A stretch of 64,000 nt of DNA from Trema orientale (taxonomy: Eukaryota > Streptophyta > Magnoliopsida > Rosales > Cannabaceae): positions 62,001 through 126,000 of the forward strand of contig JXTC01000156.1 of the NCBI GenBank assembly GCA_002914845.1. Reading direction: 5' to 3'. Below, piece by piece: positions 23,603-33,629 of the stretch. Positions within the stretch are counted from its first letter, which is position 1, and every line of letters begins with the position of its first letter. The position numbers and the translations under genes were made by a program. The notes beneath the pieces are model-generated. The model had not been told where the DNA came from. It worked only from the letters and a program-made list of their open reading frames with translations, and ran no database searches.

Positions 23603-24859
23603 ATGGTGACAAGGCTCTCAAGCATATTCCCATCCGTGAGGCCTCCAAAAGTCAAACCCATTTCGACAGAGCCATCATCATCGTCCGCACCACCATCAAC
23701 ATCGCGAAAATCAGAAGCAAAACTGAGCCCTGGATCAAAATCAAGGTCATGGTGTGTCTATCTTATCATTTCTACAAATACCCCTATCAAGACCTACGTT
23801 GGCGTCACCACCTGTTTCTCTCGCCGGTAATGTCATCTGGGTTCTCATGATTTTGTCCCTCAGATGAGCTTTCTGTGAAATTTCCTTCAAATAATTGAAT
23901 GGTTTCTTTTGATATTGATACGAAAATGCTAACTTGGATCATCAAAGATATGGCCTTTTTTTTGTTGTTGAAATTTATCAAATTATTTTTGACCTGGGAA
24001 TTATGTACTGTATAGTTTTCTGTTTTGATTAGAAATGAAAAATTAGCTCTTTATAAAAATATTACCTTTCTATTAGTCCTATTGATCTTTACATTCTCAT
24101 TTGTAGATGAAATGAACAATTGGGTTCATTATTGACTTAACCTCTATAAAATGATTGATCTTGGTTAGTTTTTTGAAGATTTGTTACTTTTCACTGATAC
24201 CTTCTGGCATTTTATACAGTTTGAAACAACATAATGGGGAACTTAAAGGTGGAGCAAAAGCAACCCGCTCTGGAAGGCCATGGATTTCTGCTTGCCTGAT
24301 TGAAGGTTTCAAGGACCAAAGTGAAGGTAATAGATTCAGATATAGCCATGGAGCCAACTATGGTTTTGCTTTTTGTAACTTGAGAAAGAATTTGACTTGC
24401 ATTATGCATCTAAATGTGTGTTACTGTGAAAAAAGAGGTGAAAGACCAGCCTTGATTACTAATAGTATTAACCTTGGATTCATGAAATAAAATTCCAACG
24501 ACATTAGTAGTCTGATTTATCGGTCTGATACACCATACTGAATGTGGAGTTGCTTATCCGGGGATTATTATTCTCGTTGCTAGATGACACTGTAGTAGGC
24601 AATTTGTCGTTCACGTCATTCTTCTATCTGTTTTCTTCTTCAAACTGTCTTATATGTATTTGTAGCTTCAGAGTTCGAATCAAAATGGAAGATTTTCTCT
24701 CGAAAGTTGCCTCGCAAAAAGGAGAATAATAGCGGAGAAAAGCAAGTTAAAGACAGCTCAGTTCTTTTGTTGCAACACAGGCAAGCAGCTTTGAATAAAG
24801 TTGAAGGTTCATTTGATTGCAGTAACTTAGAAATTAACTGGCATTTGAATCGTTTCTGA
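23603..24859 (+). CDS. SLX1-like GIY-YIG structure-specific endonuclease
   Basis: Three exons, 23603-23826, 24220-24326 and 24666-24859, join in phase to 174 residues. The GIY-YIG fold spans about residues 50-125: VYLI (Tyr53), TYVGVT (Tyr65, Gly67), SRRLKQH (Arg74), GGAKATR, GRPW, and FESKW with the expected metal-binding Glu115. This is the plant SLX1 / HIGLE-like family, which cuts branched DNA in the nucleus with an SLX4-type partner. In Arabidopsis a relative is linked to microRNA processing. The first ~45 residues are Ser/Pro/Lys-rich and likely disordered. The C-terminal zinc-finger (RING/PHD-like) of yeast and animal SLX1 is absent; the short tail is Lys-rich. ATG 23603 is the first in-frame ATG before the GIY-YIG domain. 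SLX1 by homology, not by direct evidence. Confidence 0.88.
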
Positions 24860-25678
24860 TTTGGAGATTCCATGGTCACTGCATTAAATAGTTTTAAAGT
24901 AGTAGGTTAAAAAGTATGATTGGTTCCAAAAAGTCTGTTGTCTGTTCAATAATCAATTTATCCATATTGTACTAACATATGGTATTTCTTAAGGAGCAAT
25001 AATTTTTTTTTTTTTTTTTGAAAGCAAGACAGAGGCACAATATTAGATGGATAGGACAATGCCCATATTTGTATGAGGGCTTTTTATTTGTACAATTTAT
25101 TCTACCATACTTTTCCTCTCTGGCAGTGTCATCTATACATTTATTTGTATAATAAATGCTTATGTTCATTAAATTATCTTCAGTTTCCAGTTTGTCCTTC
25201 TGCACTTGACATTTTCTGCAAACTCCATTACTATAATACAGTCTGCTTTTATTGTTGTTAATTATGGTTTCTTCCACTACAAATAATATATGATATTTCT
25301 TTTTGAGAAGACATAATATATGATATATAATATAAATATGCTGAAGAGATAAATAATCCTATTTCATTTCCAGATTTAACTATCTTTTGCTGCTTGAAAA
25401 CCTTCATATTATTGCTGATAGAACATGTGGTTTTGTGGTGATATATCTCATTGTTACCTTATTTGACTCTATAAGCCTGATTGAACACTGGTATTCATAG
25501 TGAATGTATGGCCCACTTGTATTGTCTAATAATAATTCATAGAATTGCTACATTTTGATCAAACCAGATAATCTAATGCAAAATGTAAAACAGACTCTCA
25601 AAACTCTCTATAAATTACGCCTTTCTGATCAAATGGAAGAGAATCAACTGTTAACAGACTGATGTGTATTCGAAAGAT
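24860..25678. other. Intergenic between convergent genes
   Basis: Shared 3' region of the SLX1-like gene (+) and the first MBOAT gene (-). No gene is seen; a poly-T run lies at 25003-25019. Confidence 0.4.
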
Positions 25679-26806
25679 TTAGTGAAGAAAGGAGTTAATG
25701 ATATTTCTCACAAAGGCACCAACTGCTGCGTACTCTTCAAGCATTCTAACATCAGCTTCAAACCGAAGGAACTGAGGAATAAACAGCCAAAAGCAGGTAC
25801 TGAATACGAATACAACTGTTAATGCACCTGAGACTAGCCTCGGTAGCCGCCATCTCCCGCCGATAGCCTTCTTCAAAACGATCTCGATCGTCAAACAGAG
25901 TCCATGGAGGACAAAAAATGCGGTGACCTTCCAATTCGGCCTTAGCCGGCCCAAGTAGTAGAACAGTAGCTCATGCATGAGAGCAGACACCATGAAAGTC
26001 GCCATCACAGCGGGGATTGGTGCCCACTTGCGGCCAACAGTGTACTTGGCGAAGTTGAGGGTGGGCTCATATACAGTGGGGCGTAGGATACTGGTGACCA
26101 TGAGGTTCCATCTTTTACCCCAAAAATCTTGCAGCGAGGAGGAGAGATACGGTTCACTGAACTGTGGCTCGACCTCAAGTCCCAGCAGGGCTCGAGCCAG
26201 AGCTGCCATTACGGCTAGGCTCAATTCAAGGAAGAAGTATATGTGGAAGCAATAAAGACCGAACAAGACCTTTGGATGGATCGAATCGCTATAGTCATAG
26301 ACTCGTAGAAGCAAAGCCAATAACAGAGCTTTTATGGCATAGTTCATAAGGGGCACTTGGCCTTTTTCAGGCATTTTGGCAGATGGGGTTTCTTTATTTT
26401 GGCCATTTAGATGAGATTTTGATGGAGATTGGCCTTCTCTGTAATGGGATTCTTTTGGTTTCTTTAATGGAGGTTGGTTCTGCTGGATCTTAATAGGAAG
26501 GCAAGCAACTCCCACAAAACGCCCGAGAGAGATGGATTGCGAGTCAGGAGAAGCCAAAGGGCCTTTGCCAAAAGCGAAAAGTAAGAGCTTGAAGTTGGCA
26601 AGCCAAGTGACGAGGAACGCCGTCAAACCATTAAAAGTCAATGAATGAAGCTTGAGAGGAAGATAGAGAAAGAGGCATACTACTGGGAGTAGAAAAATCA
26701 GTCTTAGAGGACCTTTGGAGATTGCTTTACCAGTTGCATAGCAGTAGCAAAGAGAGACCAAAACTGAAAGCCATACCTTGATTAAGTTGCTAAGCTCTTC
26801 CTCCAT
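25679..26806 (-). CDS. MBOAT wax synthase-like acyltransferase, copy 1
   Basis: Single-exon gene of 375 residues, in the plant long-chain-alcohol O-fatty-acyltransferase (wax synthase) family. These ER membrane enzymes join acyl-CoA to fatty alcohols; related plant enzymes acetylate sterols or glycerolipids, so the substrate is open. It has about eight hydrophobic segments, a hydrophilic loop at ~105-150, the family block QDFWGKRWN (about 226-234), ILRPTVYEP, the catalytic-type His278 in LMHELLFYY, and a second conserved His301 in FVLHGLC. Length matches the family (~340-380). The start MEEELSNLIKVWL aligns with the start of the copy at 30639-31772. All motifs are intact, so it is likely functional. 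Confidence 0.92.
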   Translation of the reverse strand: MEEELSNLIKVWLSVLVSLCYCYATGKAISKGPLRLIFLLPVVCLFLYLPLKLHSLTFNGLTAFLVTWLANFKLLLFAFGKGPLASPDSQSISLGRFVGVACLPIKIQQNQPPLKKPKESHYREGQSPSKSHLNGQNKETPSAKMPEKGQVPLMNYAIKALLLALLLRVYDYSDSIHPKVLFGLYCFHIYFFLELSLAVMAALARALLGLEVEPQFSEPYLSSSLQDFWGKRWNLMVTSILRPTVYEPTLNFAKYTVGRKWAPIPAVMATFMVSALMHELLFYYLGRLRPNWKVTAFFVLHGLCLTIEIVLKKAIGGRWRLPRLVSGALTVVFVFSTCFWLFIPQFLRFEADVRMLEEYAAVGAFVRNIINSFLH

Positions 26807-27360
26807 TTGCTCTCTGATTATTTTTGCTGATTTTGTGTCTTGTTTCGGTCTGCAATGCTTATGACGCCATAATAAGGATCATGGCCGTTAGAACTATAAA
26901 GGCAAGCAAGAGTTGGCTTTTGGGACTTGGGAGTTTTCTCTTTTTTTCCTCTCAAAGATCATTAAGAGCTGTCTTTGATGACCTCCTGGCTTTTACTTGT
27001 TCGAGATTCCAAATAAATGTAATTTAAAAATATTTACATTTTTAAATTTAGGAGAAGATTTTATGCTTGTAAAATGTAGCAAAAGAAGACTTATACTCGT
27101 ATTAAGGCAATTATTATTAGTTTCTTTATTTTGTTTTTGTTATCTTTAACCTCTCAAAGCTATACGTATTTCTATTTGTTGGCATATTTATTTTTTGAGG
27201 GAAATTTGTTGGCATAATATATGACCATGACCGTTTCTTCGATAAGTATATTTATTCCTTTTTATACGCTCCAGCCACATTGATCTGTCAATGTCAAATA
27301 AATTAAGAAAATTCGTTTCTTAATAATGCAAAAGAATCATTAGAAGTTGACCAAATTAGC
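26807..27360. other. Upstream region of MBOAT copy 1
   Basis: Promoter side of the minus-strand gene. No other gene is seen. Confidence 0.4.
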
Positions 27361-27959
27361 ATGAATTGATATCCAAGTCACAAAATGAAGAGAAATATTT
27401 ATTTGAGTTTTATGTTTATGAAGCTTCAACACAAAGTTACAAAATCATATATAAGATCAAATATGTAATTTGTATCTTACTGCTCTTAATTGTTTTGTAA
27501 AAAGTTCAACTTCATTTTGAATTCTATTATAAATAAAAACAAGAAGTGGGTTTCAGTTTTGGCGTGCTCTCCACCTGGACAAATGCTGAAGGTATAATTT
27601 TTTAGTCTGTACATTCATTGAACATTATTTTGTGACTCAGATCTTGAATTCTCAAGTATAAACGTTTATTAGAATACTAAAATATGGCTTTAAAATAAGA
27701 AAACAAATTATTCATGATTTACCAAAGTCTTGTTTAAATGGCTTATGATCTGTAGTTCACACTTTTCAATAAAAATAAAATAAAAAGGAATGAAAAGCAT
27801 GCACATAATATAATATTAGGGCTTTTGCTTATTCAAAGTGCAAATGCGCCAAACTCCTTTGACCAAATATGGGATATGAGATAGTGAGAGTTACAATGAA
27901 CAATAAGTGCAGACTTCTCAAATCAGTTTGGATACCAGCCGTTTGATCAGCTGAAAAAT
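27361..27959 (-). repeat. MBOAT 3' flank, duplicated copy without insertions
   Basis: Blocks here match 28750-28912 plus 30041-30121 plus 30303-30638 in order (e.g. AGATCTTGAATTCTC with CAGATCTTGGATTCTC; TGAAAAATGATAATCTTTG with TGAAAAATGGTAATCTTTG). It lacks both transposons present in the other copy, so it is close to the empty-site state. Confidence 0.72.
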
Positions 27960-28510
27960 GATAATCTTTGATTAATATTTCTCAAATGGGCACCTGAGGC
28001 CTGATACTCTTGTAGTATCCTAACATCAGCCTTGCACCCACCCAAGGACTTGAGGGAAGAACAGCCAAAAGCTGGTCAACATCACAAACCCAATAGTCAA
28101 CGGTCCAGATTTCAGTCCCGGCAGCCGCCACGTGTCATTCAAGGCCTTCTTCAAGACAATCTCCACCGTCAAAACACCATCCAAGGAGGAGGAAGAACCA
28201 CGTCACCTCCCACGTGGGCGGCACGAGCCCAAAGTAATAGAACAGAAGAGGAGCTCGTGAATGAGACCAGAGAAGAGGAAGGTTCCGAAGACAGCGGGTA
28301 GTGGGGCCCACTTGCGGCCAATGAGCGGTGATCACAAATTGAGGGTGGGTTCGTATGTGGAGAGGCGCAGGGTACGGCTTACTACGACGAGGTTCCAGCG
28401 TTTGCCCCAAAAGTCTTGGAGTGATGTTGAGACGGACGGCTCGTTGAACTGTGGCTCGAGCTCAACTCCTACCACGGCTCGAGCCAGGGTGGTCCATGTT
28501 TTAAGATTTC
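27960..28510 (-). pseudogene. MBOAT wax synthase-like gene, 5'-truncated pseudogene
   Basis: The minus strand encodes the C-terminal half of the family in several frames: [63 protein letters not shown]. It is closest to the intact gene at 30639-31772 and matches it through the stop and into the 3' flank. Frameshifts fall near 28330 and 28150, and the N-terminal ~200 residues are missing. Confidence 0.9.
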
Positions 28511-28749
28511 TGTGTGTTGGCACAATACTCCTCCTAATCCATGACCCATAGAAGAGTTGTTTGCACGGAAATACATTTATTTCATTTTAGACTCTCCAAA
28601 TTACATTTTTTTTTTTTACATTCTCCAGCTATGCTATGGAATGGGAGATCCGAAATCTTACATGATTTGTTTTCATGAATTGAAAAATGAAGAAAATTCT
28701 TTTTCGTTAGGATGCACACTAATGACCCATGAAGAGTTAATTACCAAAA

Positions 28750-28912
28750 TAGCAGGAAATGATACCAAAGTTTCAAAAAGAGAAGTTATATATACAAGTT
28801 TCATCTTCATTAAGCTGCAGAAAACAAAAAAATATATAATATCAAAAAGTAATTTTTTTTATTAGAGGAAGATCAAAATGTAATTTGGATCTTAATGTTC
28901 TTAATTTGTTTA
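28750..28912 (-). repeat. Distal end of the duplicated MBOAT 3' flank (second copy)
   Basis: Blocks such as CCAAAGTTTCAAAAAG and ATGTAATTTGGATCTTA correspond to 27380-27490. The large foldback element starts right after it. Confidence 0.6.
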
Positions 28913-30040
28913 GGGTGAGACTTATTTTTAGCCTTTGAATTTTACATCCAATCTCATTTTGGCCCTTTACTTTTTAAATGGCCTATTTGAGACACTTGAT
29001 TTATTAATGTATCTCATTTTGGTCATTCGGTCGCTATTCTTTTAGAAATGGACGAAAACAGTCACAATTTTGGTACCCGAATTATTATAAAATCTAATTT
29101 TGGCCCTCAAATTTTGAAACATTCATGTTTAGTAACCCGATTCATCAAAATGTCGCATTTTCATATCTGCAGTCATTTTATTGTTAAAAACAAATAAAAA
29201 AACAATATGTATCACTCATATGAGGGTTTTAAAAAGATATTTTAAGCAATTCGGAAGACAAAAATGAGATTAAAAAAAATTTATTTTATTTTCAAATATT
29301 TTTTAAAAAATTGTCTTGATACAAAAATTAATGATCCTCTTAGAGTCACCATTTAGTATTGAAATTTTTGTAATCTTTAGATTCATCATACTAGGTGAGT
29401 GTTAAAATATGTTCAAATATAATTAGGATATACTACAATTTAAAGTTTTGTCACAAAAATATCGAGTTATCTTATACATTTAAAAAAAAAATGATTTGAA
29501 TATTAAAAATGCAGTGATCGTAGTTATATTTTAACTTATTGTAACACTCTCCTAGTATGATGCGTTTAAAGAAGAAACAAAAAATTTTCAAAACTAAACT
29601 ATGATCACAAAGGGATTACTAATTTTTATACTGAAATAAATCTTTTATTTTCTTATATATATTTTATATAAAGCAAAAATTTTCTATTGCTTCATTTTTA
29701 TTTTGCAAATTGCTTAAGATGTTTTTGTTAAAAGTTTCATGTGAGTGATACATGTTTTTTTTTTTTTTTTTGTTTATTTTTATAAGAAAGTCACTGTAGA
29801 GACGAAAATAAGATATTTTAATGAATAGAGTGTTAAGATATAGATGTTTTAAAACTTAAAGATCAAAATAAGATTTTATAATAATTTGAGACTAAAATTG
29901 GGACTTTTTCAGTCTATTTGTAACGAAATAGTGATAGAAAAACCAAAATAAGATACGTTAGTAGATTAGGAGCCTCCAATAGACCATTTGAAAAGTCAAG
30001 GACCAGTTCTAAAATTTGGGACTAAATATAAGTTTTACCC
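28913..30040. mobile_element. 1128-bp long-TIR Mutator-like element
   Basis: Two arms of about 370 bases are inverted copies: GGGTGAGACTTATTTTTAG / CTAAATATAAGTTTTACCC at the tips and GTATCACTCATATGA / TCATGTGAGTGATAC at the inner ends. The ~390-base centre has no ORF. A perfect 9-bp duplication ATTTGTTTA flanks it (28904-28912, 30041-30049). Long arms and 9-bp duplication fit a non-autonomous Mutator-like element. Confidence 0.88.
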
Positions 30041-30121
30041 ATTTGTTTATTATAAACTCCTTTTTCAAAGTTTTGGCGGGACATCCACTATTAACATATT
30101 GAAACTTTGTATTAATTTATT

Positions 30122-30293
30122 GGGGAGAGCTACAATAGGGGCGCCCCTACGTAGGGTCACCCTTTATACACCGTTTGATGGGAATCTGTGGGGAATAACG
30201 GGAATCTGTGGGGAATCTGTTTATACACAGATTCCCATCAAACGGTGTATAGACAGAGCCCTACGCAGAGACGTCCCTACTGTAGACGCGCCC
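30122..30293 (+). mobile_element. 172-bp Mutator-like foldback MITE, copy D (family 1)
   Basis: Same orientation as copy A (GGGGAGAGCTACAA start, GACGCGCCC end). Perfect 9-bp duplication TAATTTATT at 30113-30121 and 30294-30302. It sits in the 3' flank of MBOAT copy 2; the paralogous flank near 27.6 kb lacks it. Confidence 0.92.
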
Positions 30294-30638
30294 TAATTTA
30301 TTTGAATGCACACATTACAAAAATGATTTTAGTGCTTCAGATCTTGGATTCTCTAGGATATTACGTTTATTATACTACTAAAATATGACTTTCTCATTAG
30401 AAAAATAAAGGTACATGATTCAACAAACCTGTTTAAGTGGCTAGAAGTGACCTCTAGATCTCACTTAAATTAAAAGAGCCAAAAAAAAAGTGCAAATGAG
30501 CCAAACTCGTGAGGTTTTTTTTTTATTTTTTTTTACCAATAATAGAGTATGAAATAGTGAGCGTTACAAAGAAGAATAAATGAGATGCATCCCTCTCAAA
30601 AAAATATTTGAGAATCAAATTGTTTGATAGCCGTCGGA

Positions 30639-31772
30639 TCAGTTGAAAAATGGTAATCTTTGACTGATATTTCTCAAATGGGCACCTAAAGCTGCATACT
30701 CCTTAAGCAACCTAACATCAGCCTCGCACCGAAGAAATTGAGGAAAAAAAAGCCAAAAGCTGGTCAACATCACAAACCCAATAGTCAACGGCCCGGATAG
30801 CAACCCCGGCAACCGCCACGTGTCGTTCAAGGCCTTCTTCAAAACAATCTCGACCGTCAAACACAGTCCATGGAGGATAAAAAACGATGTTACCTCCCAG
30901 GTGGGAGGCACGCGCGCCATGTAGTAGTAGATGAGCTCGTGAACGAGGCCAGAGACCAGGAAAGTCCCGATGACAGCGGGTAGTGGGGACCACTTGCGGC
31001 CAATAAGGTGTGACGTGAACCCGAGGGTGGGTTCGTAGACGGTGGGGCGCAGGATACGGGTCACCATGAGGTTCCACCTTCGACCCCAAAAGTCTTGCAG
31101 TGAGGTTGAGAGGTACGGCTCGTTGAACTGTGGCTCCAGCTCAAGTCCCACCAGGGCTCGCGCCAAGGTAGCCACTATGGTTAAAATGGTCTCAAGGAGA
31201 AGGTATATGAAAAAGCAGTAAAGAACCAAAACGACATTACGATGAATATGTTCTCTGTAATCAAAGACTCGAATCAAAATGCCCAAAAGAAGAGCCTTGA
31301 CTGGAAAATTGATTAGAGGTCGTTTTGGGACTTGTTTAGTCGTTTTCTGAGATGGGTTTTCTTCGTTTTGGCCAGTTCTTGTAGAAGAATGTGAGTTTTG
31401 TGAAGATGGGTTTGTGTCGTTTTCATGATTTGATGATTTTGGAGGTGGGTTTTCTCGGATCTCAATGGGGAGGCAAGCGATAACCATGAAACGCCCAAGT
31501 GAGATTGATGAGTTTGAAGCTAAAGGCCCTTTGCCAAAGGCTAAGAGCAAAAGCTTGAAGTTAGCGAGCCATGAAATGAAAAAGGCAGTGCCACCTCCAA
31601 AATTTATGGTATTGAGCTTAAGAGGAAGCACAAGAAATAGGCACACAATTGGGAGAAAACAAAGGAGTCTCTTAATACCTGTCGAGACTAGTTTACTAAT
31701 AACATAGCAATAGTATAAAGATGCAAAGATTGAAATCCATACCTTGATGAAGTTGTTCATTTCCCCCTCCAT
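30639..31772 (-). CDS. MBOAT wax synthase-like acyltransferase, copy 2
   Basis: Single-exon gene of 377 residues, collinear with the copy at 25679-26806. It has the same ER membrane topology with about eight hydrophobic segments and a Ser/Asn/Lys-rich loop at about 105-150. Family motifs are intact: QDFWGRRWN (about 226-234), ILRPTVYEP, His278 in LVHELIYYY, His301 in FILHGLC. It presumably transfers an acyl group to a hydrophobic alcohol; the substrate cannot be read from sequence. The loop is the most variable part between copies. Start MEGEMNNFIKVW matches the third copy (MEGEMNKFFKV). It forms a tandem cluster with the truncated copy at 27960-28510. Confidence 0.92.
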   Translation of the reverse strand: MEGEMNNFIKVWISIFASLYYCYVISKLVSTGIKRLLCFLPIVCLFLVLPLKLNTINFGGGTAFFISWLANFKLLLLAFGKGPLASNSSISLGRFMVIACLPIEIRENPPPKSSNHENDTNPSSQNSHSSTRTGQNEENPSQKTTKQVPKRPLINFPVKALLLGILIRVFDYREHIHRNVVLVLYCFFIYLLLETILTIVATLARALVGLELEPQFNEPYLSTSLQDFWGRRWNLMVTRILRPTVYEPTLGFTSHLIGRKWSPLPAVIGTFLVSGLVHELIYYYMARVPPTWEVTSFFILHGLCLTVEIVLKKALNDTWRLPGLLSGPLTIGFVMLTSFWLFFPQFLRCEADVRLLKEYAALGAHLRNISQRLPFFN

Positions 31773-33629
31773 TTTTTTTTTCCCCTAATCTGATTCAATT
31801 TTCAAACAGAGTGATTATAGAAGAGATAAGAGTCAATTCAAGCATGAAAAAAATAAAGAATAAGAGATTTTTACTTACCTGTTTTGCGGAAAGGGGTCGA
31901 AGTAGTGGGATAGAATCAGACTTTAAAAAAGACTAGGAATAAATTCGAAACCGACAATACATTTAAATGGGGCCTGGCGGTGTAGTATTAGACTATAATG
32001 GGCTTATCCATATAAATAAGCCGGTTCCTACAAAGTAGCGTTCGACAGAGAAGAACTTATCATAGTCACGTGCGATATATTTGTCTAGAAAGGTCATAAA
32101 GCCATTAAAATAGTGATAGAATACATGGTTCAAATCCTAATTTGGTTGGCTAAGAGGCTTCTGTTTGATTTTGGCTTTGAGGTGATTGCTAATTGGGTCT
32201 TGAAAATTGGTTGAGGCTTAGGAGAGTTGGGTTTGCAAAGCAAAGCAAAGCAAAGGGCTTGCTAGTGGATGCCATGGATGGAAGCTTAATGGTGGAGAAT
32301 GACGAGGGCGCTCTGCGTTTTGTTTTCCCGCTTTTCAATTTGTTGTCGTTTTTCATTTTTTATTTTTCCTTCTAATTGTTTCTGTCTTTCTTTCTTTATT
32401 TCATCGTTTTCAAGCGTTTATGTCGTTTTTTCTTTCGTTCTTTTGTTTTTTGGCTGCTACTCCCTCCTTTCGTTGTCGTTTTCCCAGTTTATCGTTATTC
32501 ACTTTTCTATTCCTGGTTATTATTCAGGTAGCTTCGCTCCCTCAAGTGAAGCAAAGAGCAAAGCTCCAGCCACCAGTTCCGCCGCCATGTTTTTCGACTT
32601 GGAGAAAATAACTGAGCAATGAAGGAATGACCGAGAAATGCTAGCACGAACAGTCGGAATTTTTGGAAGCAACAAAAGAAAGCAAAGTTCGGGTAGTATT
32701 TACTATTAACTCCAGTGCAATGGTTAGCTCTATACTCTCACACTTCTGTCTGTGATGTTTTTCACTATTATTACTTTTTTTTTTTAATTTCTAGGCTGAT
32801 TCACGTATTCAAAATTGTACTACGCTTGATTCTTTCGAGAAGACGTGGTAATGGGTCAAAGGAAAAATATTTGTTCTTAACTTAATTTTCGCAACCTTAT
32901 ACCTTTCATGTTAATCTATAGAGGAACCAGTAAACAAAGAAAAGAAGATGTATAAAAGACAACGCTCATGAACCGTTGGTTACATTTTTCTTTCATACGA
33001 GAAATTGTTTAATGGGATTTCTTATTTATTACAATGTAAAATATTGTGCTAGTAGTAGGCCTGTATTATGGAAGCTTGTTATTATTAATCCAATAAACTC
33101 TAGTTTTGCTATGAAATTTTTGGCTTTTCTATGGAGAGATCAATCTGCATAAACATACATATGATTTCAACATATTGCTTAAGAGGATTTCTCATGATTT
33201 ATGTTCAGACCAGAATTTTTGCTTTACATGGGAAAGCTGGAGAGAAAGGAGTGGCTCTGTTTCTTCCTTCTACCATTGGTATATATGTGACCTATGATAT
33301 AACTAACAGAGTGAACACGTTGCATGCTCTTCATTTTGGCACTTTCATTAAGATCAATTTAGAAAAATAAGCAAAGATGAAATGAAGGCCTACAAGTTGT
33401 CTTCGGTTCCTCAAACAAAATAAAATTTTAGACAATCAATTGATGGAACATACAGCCCTTATTGATCGATATGAAGCATTATTACCAAAACCAATATTGA
33501 ATGTGTCAACTTCGATCTCCAATGTTGTTACTTGATCCAACACAATTTCTGGTTAAACAGAGCCCCTTGGGAATTCATAGCTTGTTCATTCAGTGGATTC
33601 TGCTTCATGTCCTTGCACTTGTGATTCCT
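31773..33629. other. Intergenic between MBOAT copy 2 and the FMO gene
   Basis: Upstream side of MBOAT copy 2 and 3' side of the FMO gene. The 32.2-32.7 kb stretch is less AT-rich, with (GCAAA)n-like repeats at about 32235-32257 and some open frames (e.g. 32299-32622), but none resembles a known family. TGTCGTTT motifs occur at 32.34-32.50 kb. Confidence 0.4.
32340..32500 (+). repeat. Cluster of TGTCGTTTT motifs
   Basis: GTCGTTTTT, CATCGTTTT, TGTCGTTTT and again TTGTCGTTTT occur near 32345, 32403, 32422 and 32475 in T-rich DNA. Same motif as the clusters at 10.2-10.7, 39.4-39.5 and 57.7-58.5 kb. Confidence 0.6.

Noticed and set aside
28032-28551. Overlapping open frames on the plus strand
   Set aside because: They are antisense shadows of the MBOAT pseudogene.
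32125-32150. GGTTCAAATCCTA looks like a tRNA T-loop
   Set aside because: No D- or acceptor arm nearby. No tRNA gene fold could be drawn.
32299-32622. Phe/Ser-rich 107-codon frame, seemingly a secreted protein
   Set aside because: Phe/Ser richness comes from T-rich DNA with TGTCGTTT motifs, and two frames overlap; no family match.
33131-33370. 79-codon frame with RIFALHGKAGEKGVA
   Set aside because: Isolated, no domain, no splice partners found. Left unassigned.
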